A DNA stretch of 13,895 nt from Flavobacteriales bacterium UBA1958 (GTDB taxonomy: Bacteria > Bacteroidota > Bacteroidia > Flavobacteriales_D > Sanyastnellaceae): assembly GCA_002336675.1 (NCBI GenBank), contig DDEI01000013.1, forward strand, positions 1-13,895, read 5' to 3'. The position numbers and the translations under genes are program-made. Positions 1 to 7,347 of this stretch are shown piece by piece (position 1 is the first letter of the stretch; each line of letters begins with the position of its first letter). The notes beneath the pieces are model-generated. The model made no database searches, had not been told where the DNA came from, and saw only the letters and a list, made by a program, of their open reading frames with translations.

Positions 1-524
1 CCTGCGCTGTGTAACTTATCGAACTTATCTTCTCTCTTCTTATAGTAGAAAGCATCTCCTCCGATTACAGTGTTGGCGTGAATAATAACGTTGTTGCCTA
101 AAGTAATATCACCATACAATACTACTCCAGGGTGAATGGTACAGGCGCTCCCTATCTTCACATTAGAACCTAAATGTACTCCGGTAGCTATCGAAGTTCC
201 TTCTCCTATTTCAGCGGTAGACGCCTTCCAGTTAGTCACTGCTTTAAAGTGGCATAGCAATGCATTAAACGCATCAAACGGGTCATTACAAATTATAATG
301 GCTTTTCCTACTGGAATATCTGTGAGCTTATTTATTAGGATAACAGAAGCAGCGCTTTGCAACACTTTTTCATAATGCTTGGGGTGATCCACAAAAACCA
401 CCTCACCCTCACTCACCATGTTAATCTCATTAACGCCTGTGATTTCCACAAATTCATTACCATACCATGAACCATTCACTATCTCAGTGACTTCTCTTAG
501 GGTATGGTTTCGTGGAAACTTCAT
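1..524 (-). CDS. LpxD-like UDP-3-O-acylglucosamine N-acyltransferase paralogue, partial (C-terminus off the left edge)
   Basis: The first 174 residues are visible, starting at the ATG complementary to 522-524. Residues about 1-95 resemble the LpxD N-terminal domain (EITGV near 27-31, then a run of alternating hydrophobic residues). From about residue 103 there are left-handed beta-helix hexapeptide repeats (IGEGTS, LGSNVKIGS, LGNNVIIHANTVIGG), the acyltransferase fold of LpxD and LpxA. LpxD adds a hydroxyacyl chain to the glucosamine amine during lipid A synthesis at the cytoplasmic side of the inner membrane. Where LpxD usually has a GADGFGY-type segment, this protein reads GGDAFYYKKR (156-164), which from memory is typical of the second LpxD paralogue beside efp in Flavobacteria. 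The acceptor may therefore differ. The catalytic histidine lies beyond the window. The gene is 27 bases downstream of efp and probably co-transcribed with it. The fold is sure; the substrate is not. Confidence 0.85.
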   Translation of the reverse strand, partial: MKFPRNHTLREVTEIVNGSWYGNEFVEITGVNEINMVSEGEVVFVDHPKHYEKVLQSAASVILINKLTDIPVGKAIIICNDPFDAFNALLCHFKAVTNWKASTAEIGEGTSIATGVHLGSNVKIGSACTIHPGVVLYGDITLGNNVIIHANTVIGGDAFYYKKREDKFDKLHSA

Positions 525-551
525 GAAGGATTGAGGTTATAACGAGAGGCT

Positions 552-1118
552 TTATTTCTTTATTCTTTCCGAGTATGTTCTGGCTTTTGTATCCACTTTA
601 ACCCAGTCTCCTGTGTTTATGAATAAAGGAACTCTAATTTCTGCTCCATTGTCTACAATAGCTGGTTTAGTGCTGTTAGTAGCAGTATCTCCTTTTAGTC
701 CTGGCTCCGTGTAAGTGATTTCACACTCAATGTGATTTGGTAAATCACAACTCAGAACTTTTTCTTCTTCGGCATGAAAAACGATAGAACAGTTCACGCC
801 ATCTTTAAGAAACTGAGGAGCATTGATCGCGTGTTTTTGCACTGCTATTTGCTCATAGGTTTCCGTATTCATGAAATGGTAGCCCATATCATCATTGTAT
901 ATGTATTGATGTTCTCTAGTTTCTATTCTCACCGGTTCTATTTTTACTCCAGAATTAAACGTATTATCGACCACTTTTCCGGTATCTAAACTTTTAAGTT
1001 TAGTTCTGACGAATGCGGGTCCTTTTCCAGGTTTAACATGAAGAAATTCTATAACCTGCCAAAGACCATCTTTCCATTTAATACAAAGTCCGTTTTTTAT
1101 ATCTGCTGTATTTGCCAT
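552..1118 (-). CDS. efp: Elongation factor P
   Basis: The 188-residue product has the normal length and three-domain layout of bacterial EF-P, which binds ribosomes stalled on polyproline stretches and stimulates peptide bond formation. The N-terminal KOW-like domain carries the loop HVKPGKGPAF (27-36); Lys32 at its tip corresponds to the lysine that is modified in many bacteria and reaches the peptidyl-transferase centre. The OB-like middle domain includes the segment around DMGYHFMNTETYEQ, and the C-terminal domain has the conserved run from YTEPGLKGDT to GAEIRVPLFINTGD. The start is the ATG complementary to 1116-1118, with AGGAAAG about 10 bases upstream as a possible ribosome-binding site. 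The LpxD-like gene follows after 27 bases, a pairing I recall from Flavobacteria. The nature of the lysine modification cannot be told from this window. Confidence 0.98.
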   Translation of the reverse strand: MANTADIKNGLCIKWKDGLWQVIEFLHVKPGKGPAFVRTKLKSLDTGKVVDNTFNSGVKIEPVRIETREHQYIYNDDMGYHFMNTETYEQIAVQKHAINAPQFLKDGVNCSIVFHAEEEKVLSCDLPNHIECEITYTEPGLKGDTATNSTKPAIVDNGAEIRVPLFINTGDWVKVDTKARTYSERIKK

Positions 1119-1136
1119 TGCTTTTATTCTTTCCTA

Positions 1137-1144
1137 CAAACATA
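1137..1144 (-). promoter_or_regulatory. efp: Possible -7 box of the efp promoter
   Basis: The minus strand reads TATGTTTG, an exact match to the Bacteroidota TAnnTTTG -7 element, 18 bases upstream of the efp start. The leader would be about a dozen bases and would still include AGGAAAG. I find no TTG or TTTG at the expected distance upstream, so this rests on one element only. Confidence 0.4.
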
Positions 1145-1289
1145 GCTAAAACGAGGGTTCTGTGTTGAAGGTTTGACGTTTATATGAGTGGCGTGAAATA
1201 TACCTATATGTATGATTGGGTTAAACGAGTATGCTTGTTAATACTTGTTTATGAGATTATTATACATGTTTAAGGGAATGGCATCGTGC

Positions 1290-3434
1290 TTAAAATTTCC
1301 ACCTCACCTGAATCTTGATCTCGTCTCTGCGGTTGTTTAAGATTTCGTTATTTCCACTTGAAATAGTAGTTCGGTCATTGTAAAACCACTGGCTCCATCT
1401 TATCCATAAATCTATGCGTCTTTTAATTTTAAATTTAGCCATGGCGTAGATCCTAGAACCTCTTCCAAAGTATGGCGGGACTGAGAATACATAAAGCAAA
1501 TCATTTTCGTACGCATAGATCCTAGAATCATAGCTATCCATAGCGAAATGGGCATATCTCAGTGAAATTTGATAAGGTTTTCCTTGAGGTTTGTAAATAA
1601 AATCTTGGTAGAATAAGAACCCATTTTCATCTGGTTGGTCTTGTTCTGAGAACTGTGAAAACTCCAATCTAGATTTCAATTGAAACGCTGCTGTAGGTTT
1701 CCAAGCAGCATGAAACCGCAGCGAACGTTTAGTTATCTCGGTAGGAAAATCTATAATAGATTCTTCACCAGTAGCATTTTGTTCCTTGGTTTCTGTTCTG
1801 TATCGGATGTAATACTCTTGACTTCTGCTAGGCTTGTAAGTAAACTGTGCCAGGTATTCAGTTCCATTTGAAGGAGCATCTGTTCTAAAACGTAACCACG
1901 GGAATTTAAAGCGATCAGCATAGGCAGTAAACTTTATTCTTCTGTTGGGCTTGTAGCTGATTCCTGTAAACAGGCCTTTTTCATTTTTGGTGCCACCAGT
2001 TTCTCCGAATCCATTATTCAGCACAGAATGAAAATCTCTGCTGTAGTTCCGGTAAACAGCGCTCAGGGAGAGCTGTTTGTTTAAAGAAGCGAGCAATCCT
2101 GTAATAAGGGCAGTTCCTCCATTGGCACTTCTAGCGGCTTCTCCATATAAGTTGAGGTTTTTCCACACCTTCCCATAATCTAGACTATAAGCAATGTTCT
2201 CTTTAGCAGAAAACTCGAATTGGTTATAGAGGCCTAAATTCCTATTTAAGTTTAGGTCGTATTTAGTTCGAACTAAATTGGCGCCCAGTTTCCATCCTTT
2301 TAGAATAGTGTTTATGTTGGCCCCTATGTGTTCTTCTATTACTCCGTCTTTATCTGCTATTTCATTATCTGTTCGGTGAACTCCTGTGTTCTGTATACTG
2401 GTAAACTCCTGAATATCTAGATTTAGAGAATCTGTGAATTCTGCTAGGTTGCCGTCTATTTTTTTTCTACTGTAAAATACGGTAACATCTAGTTTCTCAG
2501 GGCCGAATGTGATGGCTCCACCCCGCAGAAAAAGGTTTTCATCGGCTGAGGTGTTTGCCTTTAAACCTACAGTGGGTCTCTTGGCGGTATTTATATCAGC
2601 TGATTTCCCAAAAGCGTAACCGCTCCAAGTAACTAATCCCTGACCGAATTTAGCATGGTAATCTCCCAGTGCTATCCGTTTAATAAATCCATCGTTTTTA
2701 TAGAAAATATGGCCTGAGTAAAAATCAAAGCCATTGGGGTTAGAACCGGTAAAAAATTCTTCTCCTGCATCTTTCTCTCCAGTAATTCCTAGAGAAAATC
2801 GACTTCCTTTAGAGTAGCGATAACGCATATAAAGTCTGTCGGCTGTTCCTTTAAAAGGTGTTTCTCCATCTTCATTTTGAAGAAACCCACGTTGATCTTG
2901 GAATTGACGCTGGTAACGCATCCAAAGTTCATTTCTACCTCCATCGAACACGCTCAGCAAATTTCTTCTAGGTACAGCTTGTTTTTCTGCCACCAGCACG
3001 AAGGGGAGCATAAGGTGAATAGTCTCTTTATCCAGAGACCTAATTTGTTTTAACTCATAAATGCTAATTAAGTGTCCATACTTTTCGCGGTGATTAATAA
3101 GCGCCTGGAGCTGAATCTCGTTTAGAAAGAATAATGCTCTCAGCTCATCTTCAGAAGCAGAGTTTAAGTTGAGCGGTCTCTCGAGTAGTGCATTAAACGA
3201 ATCAAATAATGCGGTTAAATCTACCTCTCCATTTTCATCCAAATCTTCATTCAGTAATTCTATTCGATCTTCTATAAGTGCTCTATTGGCAGCTTCTCGT
3301 TCTTTTCTGGATTGAGCGTGTGTGGCTTGGCTAAAAACTATAAACCCTAAAACGAGGAGGGTGAGTGGCAGTGTATTTCTCATTGCTGCGCAGAAAAACC
3401 TTCTGCAGAATATACTGCTTAGGCTATTATTCAT
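1290..3434 (-). CDS. Outer-membrane beta-barrel protein with N-terminal helix-hairpin-helix (ComEA-like) region
   Basis: The 714-residue product has a signal peptide (hydrophobic TLPLTLLVLGFIVF at 21-34, likely cleavage after THAQ at 41), then a helix-hairpin-helix region at about 87-146 beginning LNLNSASEDELRAL, the pattern of ComEA-type domains. The remaining 550 residues are rich in alternating aromatic and polar beta-strands and end in RWKF; a terminal Phe is the usual signal for barrel insertion into the outer membrane. The canonical G-h-G hairpins that hold DNA are replaced by FLNE (103-106) and SLDK (133-136), so DNA binding is doubtful. The start used overlaps the upstream gene by 8 bases (ATGAATAA), suggesting translational coupling. 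Met18 (complement of 3381-3383) would give a more standard signal peptide and is a real alternative. It matches an uncharacterised Bacteroidota family annotated only as HhH-containing; function unknown. Confidence 0.85.
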   Translation of the reverse strand: MNNSLSSIFCRRFFCAAMRNTLPLTLLVLGFIVFSQATHAQSRKEREAANRALIEDRIELLNEDLDENGEVDLTALFDSFNALLERPLNLNSASEDELRALFFLNEIQLQALINHREKYGHLISIYELKQIRSLDKETIHLMLPFVLVAEKQAVPRRNLLSVFDGGRNELWMRYQRQFQDQRGFLQNEDGETPFKGTADRLYMRYRYSKGSRFSLGITGEKDAGEEFFTGSNPNGFDFYSGHIFYKNDGFIKRIALGDYHAKFGQGLVTWSGYAFGKSADINTAKRPTVGLKANTSADENLFLRGGAITFGPEKLDVTVFYSRKKIDGNLAEFTDSLNLDIQEFTSIQNTGVHRTDNEIADKDGVIEEHIGANINTILKGWKLGANLVRTKYDLNLNRNLGLYNQFEFSAKENIAYSLDYGKVWKNLNLYGEAARSANGGTALITGLLASLNKQLSLSAVYRNYSRDFHSVLNNGFGETGGTKNEKGLFTGISYKPNRRIKFTAYADRFKFPWLRFRTDAPSNGTEYLAQFTYKPSRSQEYYIRYRTETKEQNATGEESIIDFPTEITKRSLRFHAAWKPTAAFQLKSRLEFSQFSEQDQPDENGFLFYQDFIYKPQGKPYQISLRYAHFAMDSYDSRIYAYENDLLYVFSVPPYFGRGSRIYAMAKFKIKRRIDLWIRWSQWFYNDRTTISSGNNEILNNRRDEIKIQVRWKF

Positions 3435-4248
3435 TTCGATAGGTAAAAGAAATCATAGGTGAGAAGCCGAGGACTTGGTGGTAAAGGCTGGCTAAATCCA
3501 AAGACCATTTGGCTGGGCTGTAACCGAACCCAAAGGATAGTCCTCTATCCAAAGTAGAAACGCCACCCCTCAGAGACCACTCTTCCAGTGGAGAGTATTC
3601 TATGGCTAGAGACAAATTAGGGTCTAAATCCAAATCTTTGGAGACATCTGACAGCAGGGTAAGATTGTCTGCTAGGTTATATTTTAATCCACCACTTATA
3701 ACTGACTGCAAATACTGCTGCATTACATCAGTGGAAAGCTCAGACCTATTTGGGTTTTTAATCACCAATCCTACAGTTACCTTTTCATTAAAGTCATATT
3801 GTAATCCCATATTAGCCGTGAAAGCGGAGTAATTACCAAAACCTTCAGCTATTGAGACATTGAAATAATTCAGTTGGACACCAGCTCTAAATTTTTGGCT
3901 GAGCTTCATGGCGTAAGTTCCAGAAAACTGGTTTTGTGTATAAGCATCGTAACCGAAACTATGGACTACAAGTCCAAACCTTCCTTTCCCTAATTTTAAA
4001 GAAGTCACTAGGTCTCTAGAAGAAAGTCCCGAAATACTGAATCTATTCAAGTAAGACGCGCCTGCTTGCCATCGCTCTTGAGCCGTAATTATCCCTGCGG
4101 GGTTAAGTAATCCTTGCCAAACACTATTGTCAGCGATTCCTGTATTTGAGAGTGCGCCATACCTAGCACCAGCTATTTCAGCAGTCGATTGTGCGTTGCA
4201 ATGTATTGCTACGATCAAGAAGAAGCTAAAAAGAATAAAATTTTTCAT
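3427..4248 (-). CDS. PorV/PorQ-like outer-membrane beta-barrel protein
   Basis: I place the start at the ATG complementary to 4246-4248 (273 residues). It gives a compact signal peptide (MKNFILFSFFLIVAIHCNAQ, cleavage after Gln20). A longer open frame begins only at a TTG (complement of 4291-4293) that overlaps a promoter. The mature N-terminus has the OmpP1/FadL and PorV/PorQ signature: GARYGALSNTGIADN, then the NPAG motif. The rest is strand-rich with alternating hydrophobic residues, as expected for a barrel. At 273 residues it is shorter than I recall for PorV or PorQ, the type IX secretion proteins, so I call it a paralogue and not porQ itself. It is co-transcribed with the downstream HhH barrel gene, with an 8-base overlap, so the two products probably act together in the outer membrane. 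The role is unknown. Confidence 0.82.
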   Translation of the reverse strand: MKNFILFSFFLIVAIHCNAQSTAEIAGARYGALSNTGIADNSVWQGLLNPAGIITAQERWQAGASYLNRFSISGLSSRDLVTSLKLGKGRFGLVVHSFGYDAYTQNQFSGTYAMKLSQKFRAGVQLNYFNVSIAEGFGNYSAFTANMGLQYDFNEKVTVGLVIKNPNRSELSTDVMQQYLQSVISGGLKYNLADNLTLLSDVSKDLDLDPNLSLAIEYSPLEEWSLRGGVSTLDRGLSFGFGYSPAKWSLDLASLYHQVLGFSPMISFTYRNE

Positions 4249-4265
4249 GCCTGTTTTCACACTGC

Positions 4266-4293
4266 CAAATATAGATCGTTTTATAAGATTCAA
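4266..4293 (-). promoter_or_regulatory. Bacteroidota-type promoter of the PorV/PorQ-like operon
   Basis: On the minus strand TTG (complement of 4291-4293) is followed by 17 bases and then TATATTTG (complement of 4266-4273). Both elements and the spacing fit the flavobacterial TTG / TAnnTTTG promoter. Transcription would begin around 4260, leaving a leader of roughly ten bases before the ATG at 4248. This is the most complete promoter in the window and supports the shorter gene start. Confidence 0.65.
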
Positions 4294-4355
4294 GTCAGAA
4301 GATTGATTATGGAAAATAAGTGGAATAAGAATATTAGTAATTTAAAAAGAAATGG

Positions 4356-4363
4356 TAGATTTG
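4356..4363 (+). promoter_or_regulatory. -7 box upstream of tRNA-Leu
   Basis: TAGATTTG matches TAnnTTTG exactly and lies 39 bases before the mature tRNA 5' end, a normal distance for a tRNA precursor leader. No TTG is found 17-23 bases upstream; the closest is TTAG near 4335. With the operon promoter on the other strand it makes 4249-4402 a divergent promoter region. Confidence 0.45.
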
Positions 4364-4402
4364 CGCTCACTTTTGAAGAAAAGGAAGCTTCAACAAAGCG
4401 AT

Positions 4403-4487
4403 GCGGATGTGGTGAAATTGGTAGACACGCTAGACTTAGGATCTAGTGCCGTGAGGTGTGTGGGTTCGAGTCCCTCCATCCGCACCA
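4403..4487 (+). tRNA. tRNA-Leu (anticodon UAG), CCA encoded
   Basis: The acceptor stem GCGGATG (4403-4409) pairs with CATCCGC (4477-4483), followed by discriminator A and an encoded CCA (4485-4487). The anticodon stem CTAGA/TCTAG (4430-4434 with 4442-4446) encloses the loop CTTAGGA, so the anticodon is TAG at 4437-4439. It is a class II tRNA with a long variable arm (GCC-GTGA-GGT), and the D-arm sequence ATTGGTAGAC is typical of leucine tRNAs. It would read CUA and other CUN codons. The T-stem GTGGG/CCCTC contains one U-U mismatch (4461 with 4475); the T-loop TTCGAGT is otherwise canonical. A strong terminator starts 8 bases after the CCA end. Confidence 0.97.
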
Positions 4488-4494
4488 GGAGACG

Positions 4495-4528
4495 AAAGAG
4501 GAGCAGGAACCTGCTCCTCTTTTTATTT
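4495..4528 (+). terminator. Intrinsic terminator after tRNA-Leu
   Basis: AGAGGAGCAGG and CCTGCTCCTCT form the core of a perfect 13-bp stem (4495-4507 with 4510-4522) around a nominal two-base AA gap, followed by a T-rich run ending TTTATTT. It should terminate the tRNA transcript. The tig start codon is only about 27 bases further on. Confidence 0.9.
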
Positions 4529-4554
4529 AAAAAAAGATTTTATATCTAACACAA

Positions 4555-5901
4555 ATGAATATCACTCAAGAGAATATTGACGATTTGAATGCAATCGTAA
4601 AAATCGAACTTACTCCAGAAGATTATCAGTCTAAAGTAGATAACGCTTTAAAAATGGCTAGAAAACAAATGACACTGCCGGGCTTCAGGGCTGGGCAGGT
4701 TCCTATGAGTTTAGTGAAAAAAAAGCATGGGAAGGGTGTGTTAGCCGATGAAATGAATAAAGTTCTTCAGTCAGCTTTAGGCCGTCATATTCAGGAAACG
4801 CAGCTCAGAGTTTTGGGTAATCCGCTGGCTAAAACTGCAGATGACCAAGGTGGTGATTGGGAGAATCCTTCCAATTTCATTTTTGAGTATGAAGTGGGGT
4901 TAGCGCCTCTAGTGGAAGTGAAAATTACTACCAAACAAAAATTAGAGTACTTCAAGGTAAAGGTAGATGATAAGCTTATCGAAAGACAAATGAGTGATTT
5001 GGCTAAGAGGTATGGTAAGATGTCTGAGCCTGAGGTGAGCGGTGAAAACGATCTTTTAATCGGGACTTTAATCGAGTTAAAGAAAAAAGAAATCAAGCCA
5101 GGTGGAATCATGAATGAAACCACTATCAGTTTAGAACATTTAGATGATAAGAAGACTAAAACTGCTTTAGTAGGAACAAAACCAGAAGATGAAATCACGG
5201 TTAAATTAAGAAAGTTAGCGAATAGTGATGCTGATTTGGCTAAGCTGCTAGGTCTTTCTATAGCAGATGCTAAGGCTGTAAAGTCTGACTTTATGTTCAG
5301 AGTTAAAGAAATAAAAAATATAGTTCCTGCAGAATATAATGCCGAGTTATTCGATAAGCTTTTCGGGCCTGGATCGATTACTACAGAGGAAGAGTTCAAG
5401 AGGAGGACAAAGGAAGATTTAGAGAAAATGTTCAATTTAGATACTGAAAAGATTTTCAGAAGAAAAATGATAGAGCATTTAATAAATACTACAGACATTC
5501 CCCTTCCAGATGAATTTCTAAAAAGGTGGATTACTAAAACTTCAGACAAGAATTTATCTCCAGCAGAATTAGAGATAGAATACCCTAATTATAAAAGATC
5601 TCTTTGCTGGCAGTTAATAGAAAACAATATAGCTGCTAAATACAAGATTCAGGTTACTGAAGAAGATGCTAAGGTGAAAGCTAAAGAGTTAATGACCGCG
5701 CAATACGCTCAGTATGGTCTTCCGTTAGATGATGAGCAGTTAGATGCATTTGCAATGCAGGCATTGGCTAAAGAAGAAGATTCTAAATATATCTATGATA
5801 CTTTAGTAGAAGAGAGAATAGCAGAAGCTGTTAAAGGAGAGGTAAAGCTGGTAGAGAAACAACTAGCTTATGAAGATTTTTTAGCTTGGGCTCAGTCTTA
5901 A
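4555..5901 (+). CDS. tig: Trigger factor, ribosome-associated chaperone
   Basis: The 448-residue product matches trigger factor in length and layout. The N-terminal ribosome-binding domain (about 1-115) carries the signature loop GFRAGQVP at 43-50, which docks on the large subunit near the exit tunnel (GFRKGKVP in E. coli). The middle region (about 155-255) sits where the FKBP-type prolyl isomerase domain lies but shows little of the FKBP pattern, so isomerase activity is uncertain. The C-terminal part (about 260-448) is the helical substrate-cradling arm domain. Trigger factor shields nascent chains in the cytoplasm. The ATG at 4555 starts the conserved N-terminal strand; there is no clear Shine-Dalgarno sequence. 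No good promoter is visible between the tRNA terminator and the start, so expression may come from read-through or from a promoter overlapping the terminator. It converges on clpX. Confidence 0.95.
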   Translation: MNITQENIDDLNAIVKIELTPEDYQSKVDNALKMARKQMTLPGFRAGQVPMSLVKKKHGKGVLADEMNKVLQSALGRHIQETQLRVLGNPLAKTADDQGGDWENPSNFIFEYEVGLAPLVEVKITTKQKLEYFKVKVDDKLIERQMSDLAKRYGKMSEPEVSGENDLLIGTLIELKKKEIKPGGIMNETTISLEHLDDKKTKTALVGTKPEDEITVKLRKLANSDADLAKLLGLSIADAKAVKSDFMFRVKEIKNIVPAEYNAELFDKLFGPGSITTEEEFKRRTKEDLEKMFNLDTEKIFRRKMIEHLINTTDIPLPDEFLKRWITKTSDKNLSPAELEIEYPNYKRSLCWQLIENNIAAKYKIQVTEEDAKVKAKELMTAQYAQYGLPLDDEQLDAFAMQALAKEEDSKYIYDTLVEERIAEAVKGEVKLVEKQLAYEDFLAWAQS

Positions 5902-5951
5902 AAATATTAAATCGAAGTTTTAAATCTGATAATTTTAATGATTGTTATAAA

Positions 5952-5986
5952 AACTAAAAAGAGCGCATATGCCGCTCTTTTTAGTT
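5952..5986. terminator. Bidirectional terminator between tig and clpX
   Basis: AACTAAAAAGAGCG (5952-5965) and CGCTCTTTTTAGTT (5973-5986) form a perfect 14-bp stem around a seven-base loop, CATATGC. The A-run and T-run on the two arms give a U-tract in either direction, so it can end tig on the plus strand and clpX on the minus strand. Confidence 0.88.
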
Positions 5987-6060
5987 AAACTATTTTTTAG
6001 ATCGCTCCCTAGGAACCAGGCGGAATTAAAACTAGTATTAGAATCCGAATTAGCTATTAC

Positions 6061-7296
6061 CTATGCCGCTCTCAATTTATTCAGCTTAGAGTTAGAGAAT
6101 TTTTCCTCAGCGTAGGCCAAGGTTATCTTGAAATCTTTAATTTCTTCTTCAGAAGGAAGGTCGAACATGGCGTCTGTCATTATGGCCTCACAGATTGATC
6201 TCAACCCTCTAGCTCCTAATTTATAGTCCAGTGCTTTGTCTACTATAAAGTCCAGCACTTCTTTATCGAAAGACAGTTTCACGTCATCCATCTCGAATAA
6301 TTTCACGTACTGCTTCATTAAACTATTCTTAGGTTCCGTAAGAATTCTCTTGAGCACATCTCCCGTTAATGGGTCGAGGTGAGAAAGAACAGGGAATCTG
6401 CCTATTAATTCAGGTATAAGTCCGAATGTTTTTAAATCCAATGGACTTACATAACTCAGAAGATTAGTCTCATCAGTAATGTTTTCTGTCCCATCGTTAG
6501 AGTAGCCTATAGGATTAGTTTTTACTCTTCTCTTAATGTGCTGCTGAATGCCATCAAAAGCACCACCGCATATGAATAAAATATTTTTAGTTTCTACAGA
6601 AATCATCTTTTGTTCTGGGTGTTTTCTTCCTCCTTGAGGTGGAACATTTACCGTAGAACCCTCTAATAATTTAAGTAAGGCTTGCTGAACCCCTTCTCCA
6701 CTTACATCTCTCGTAATAGAAGCATTATCACTTTTGCGAGCGATCTTGTCTATCTCATCTATAAATACGATGCCCCGTTCTGCAGCCGACACATCGAAGT
6801 CGGCCGCTTGCAAGAGTCTAGAGAGAACACTTTCTACATCCTCACCCACATAGCCAGCCTCAGTAAGAATAGTAGCATCTGCTATGCAGAAAGGAACATT
6901 AAGCATTTTAGCTATGGTCTTAGCGAGTAATGTTTTTCCTGTTCCAGTTTCTCCTACGAGTACGATATTGGATTTTTCAATTTCTACTTCGTCTTCCTCA
7001 AAGCTAGGCTGAAGAAGTCTTTTATAATGATTATAGACGGCTACAGAAAGCACTCGTTTAGCATCATTTTGCCCTATGACATATTCATCTAAAAAACCTT
7101 TGATTTCTTTAGGCTTTTGAAGCGTAAGATTGGCTTTTACTTGAGAGTTACTCTTCTCAGCCAAATCCTCCACCACTATGCCGTTCGCTTGGCTTATGCA
7201 GCTATCACAAATATGCCCAGTGATGCCGGCTATTAGGATATTTACTTCACTTTTTTTTCTTCCGCAAAACGAACAACTTATCTCTCTTTCGCTCAT
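6061..7296 (-). CDS. clpX: ATP-dependent Clp protease ATP-binding subunit ClpX
   Basis: The 411-residue AAA+ unfoldase has normal family length and all hallmarks. The N-terminal zinc-binding domain has Cys8, Cys11, Cys30 and Cys33. Walker A is GETGTGKT (115-122) and Walker B IVFIDEID (176-183). The substrate-gripping pore loop is GYVG (148-151) and the RKH loop is at 224-226. The arginine finger lies in IGR (Arg300), and sensor 2 is GARGLR (361-366). The ClpP-docking IGF tripeptide reads IGY here (263-265), a conservative change that I recall from other Bacteroidota. ClpX hexamers unfold tagged proteins and feed them to ClpP in the cytoplasm. It lies 114 bases downstream of clpP on the same strand; the gap holds a perfect hairpin, so the clpX level may be set separately. 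The ATG complementary to 7294-7296 begins the zinc domain correctly. Confidence 0.98.
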   Translation of the reverse strand: MSEREISCSFCGRKKSEVNILIAGITGHICDSCISQANGIVVEDLAEKSNSQVKANLTLQKPKEIKGFLDEYVIGQNDAKRVLSVAVYNHYKRLLQPSFEEDEVEIEKSNIVLVGETGTGKTLLAKTIAKMLNVPFCIADATILTEAGYVGEDVESVLSRLLQAADFDVSAAERGIVFIDEIDKIARKSDNASITRDVSGEGVQQALLKLLEGSTVNVPPQGGRKHPEQKMISVETKNILFICGGAFDGIQQHIKRRVKTNPIGYSNDGTENITDETNLLSYVSPLDLKTFGLIPELIGRFPVLSHLDPLTGDVLKRILTEPKNSLMKQYVKLFEMDDVKLSFDKEVLDFIVDKALDYKLGARGLRSICEAIMTDAMFDLPSEEEIKDFKITLAYAEEKFSNSKLNKLRAA

Positions 7297-7347
7297 CTGA
7301 ATTTGTTTTTAGGATTACTACGCATTATCATGCTTGCAACTAATGTG

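Noticed and set aside
3201..3245. EF-hand or dockerin-like loop (DLDENGEVD) in the HhH barrel protein
   Set aside because: The acidic residue needed at position 12 is missing, and the segment looks like the ordinary acidic linker before the HhH region in this family.
4791..5549. A 252-codon open frame on the minus strand inside tig
   Set aside because: It is antisense to a clearly coding gene, its composition is Ser/Leu/Ile-rich as expected for a shadow frame, and it shows no domain.
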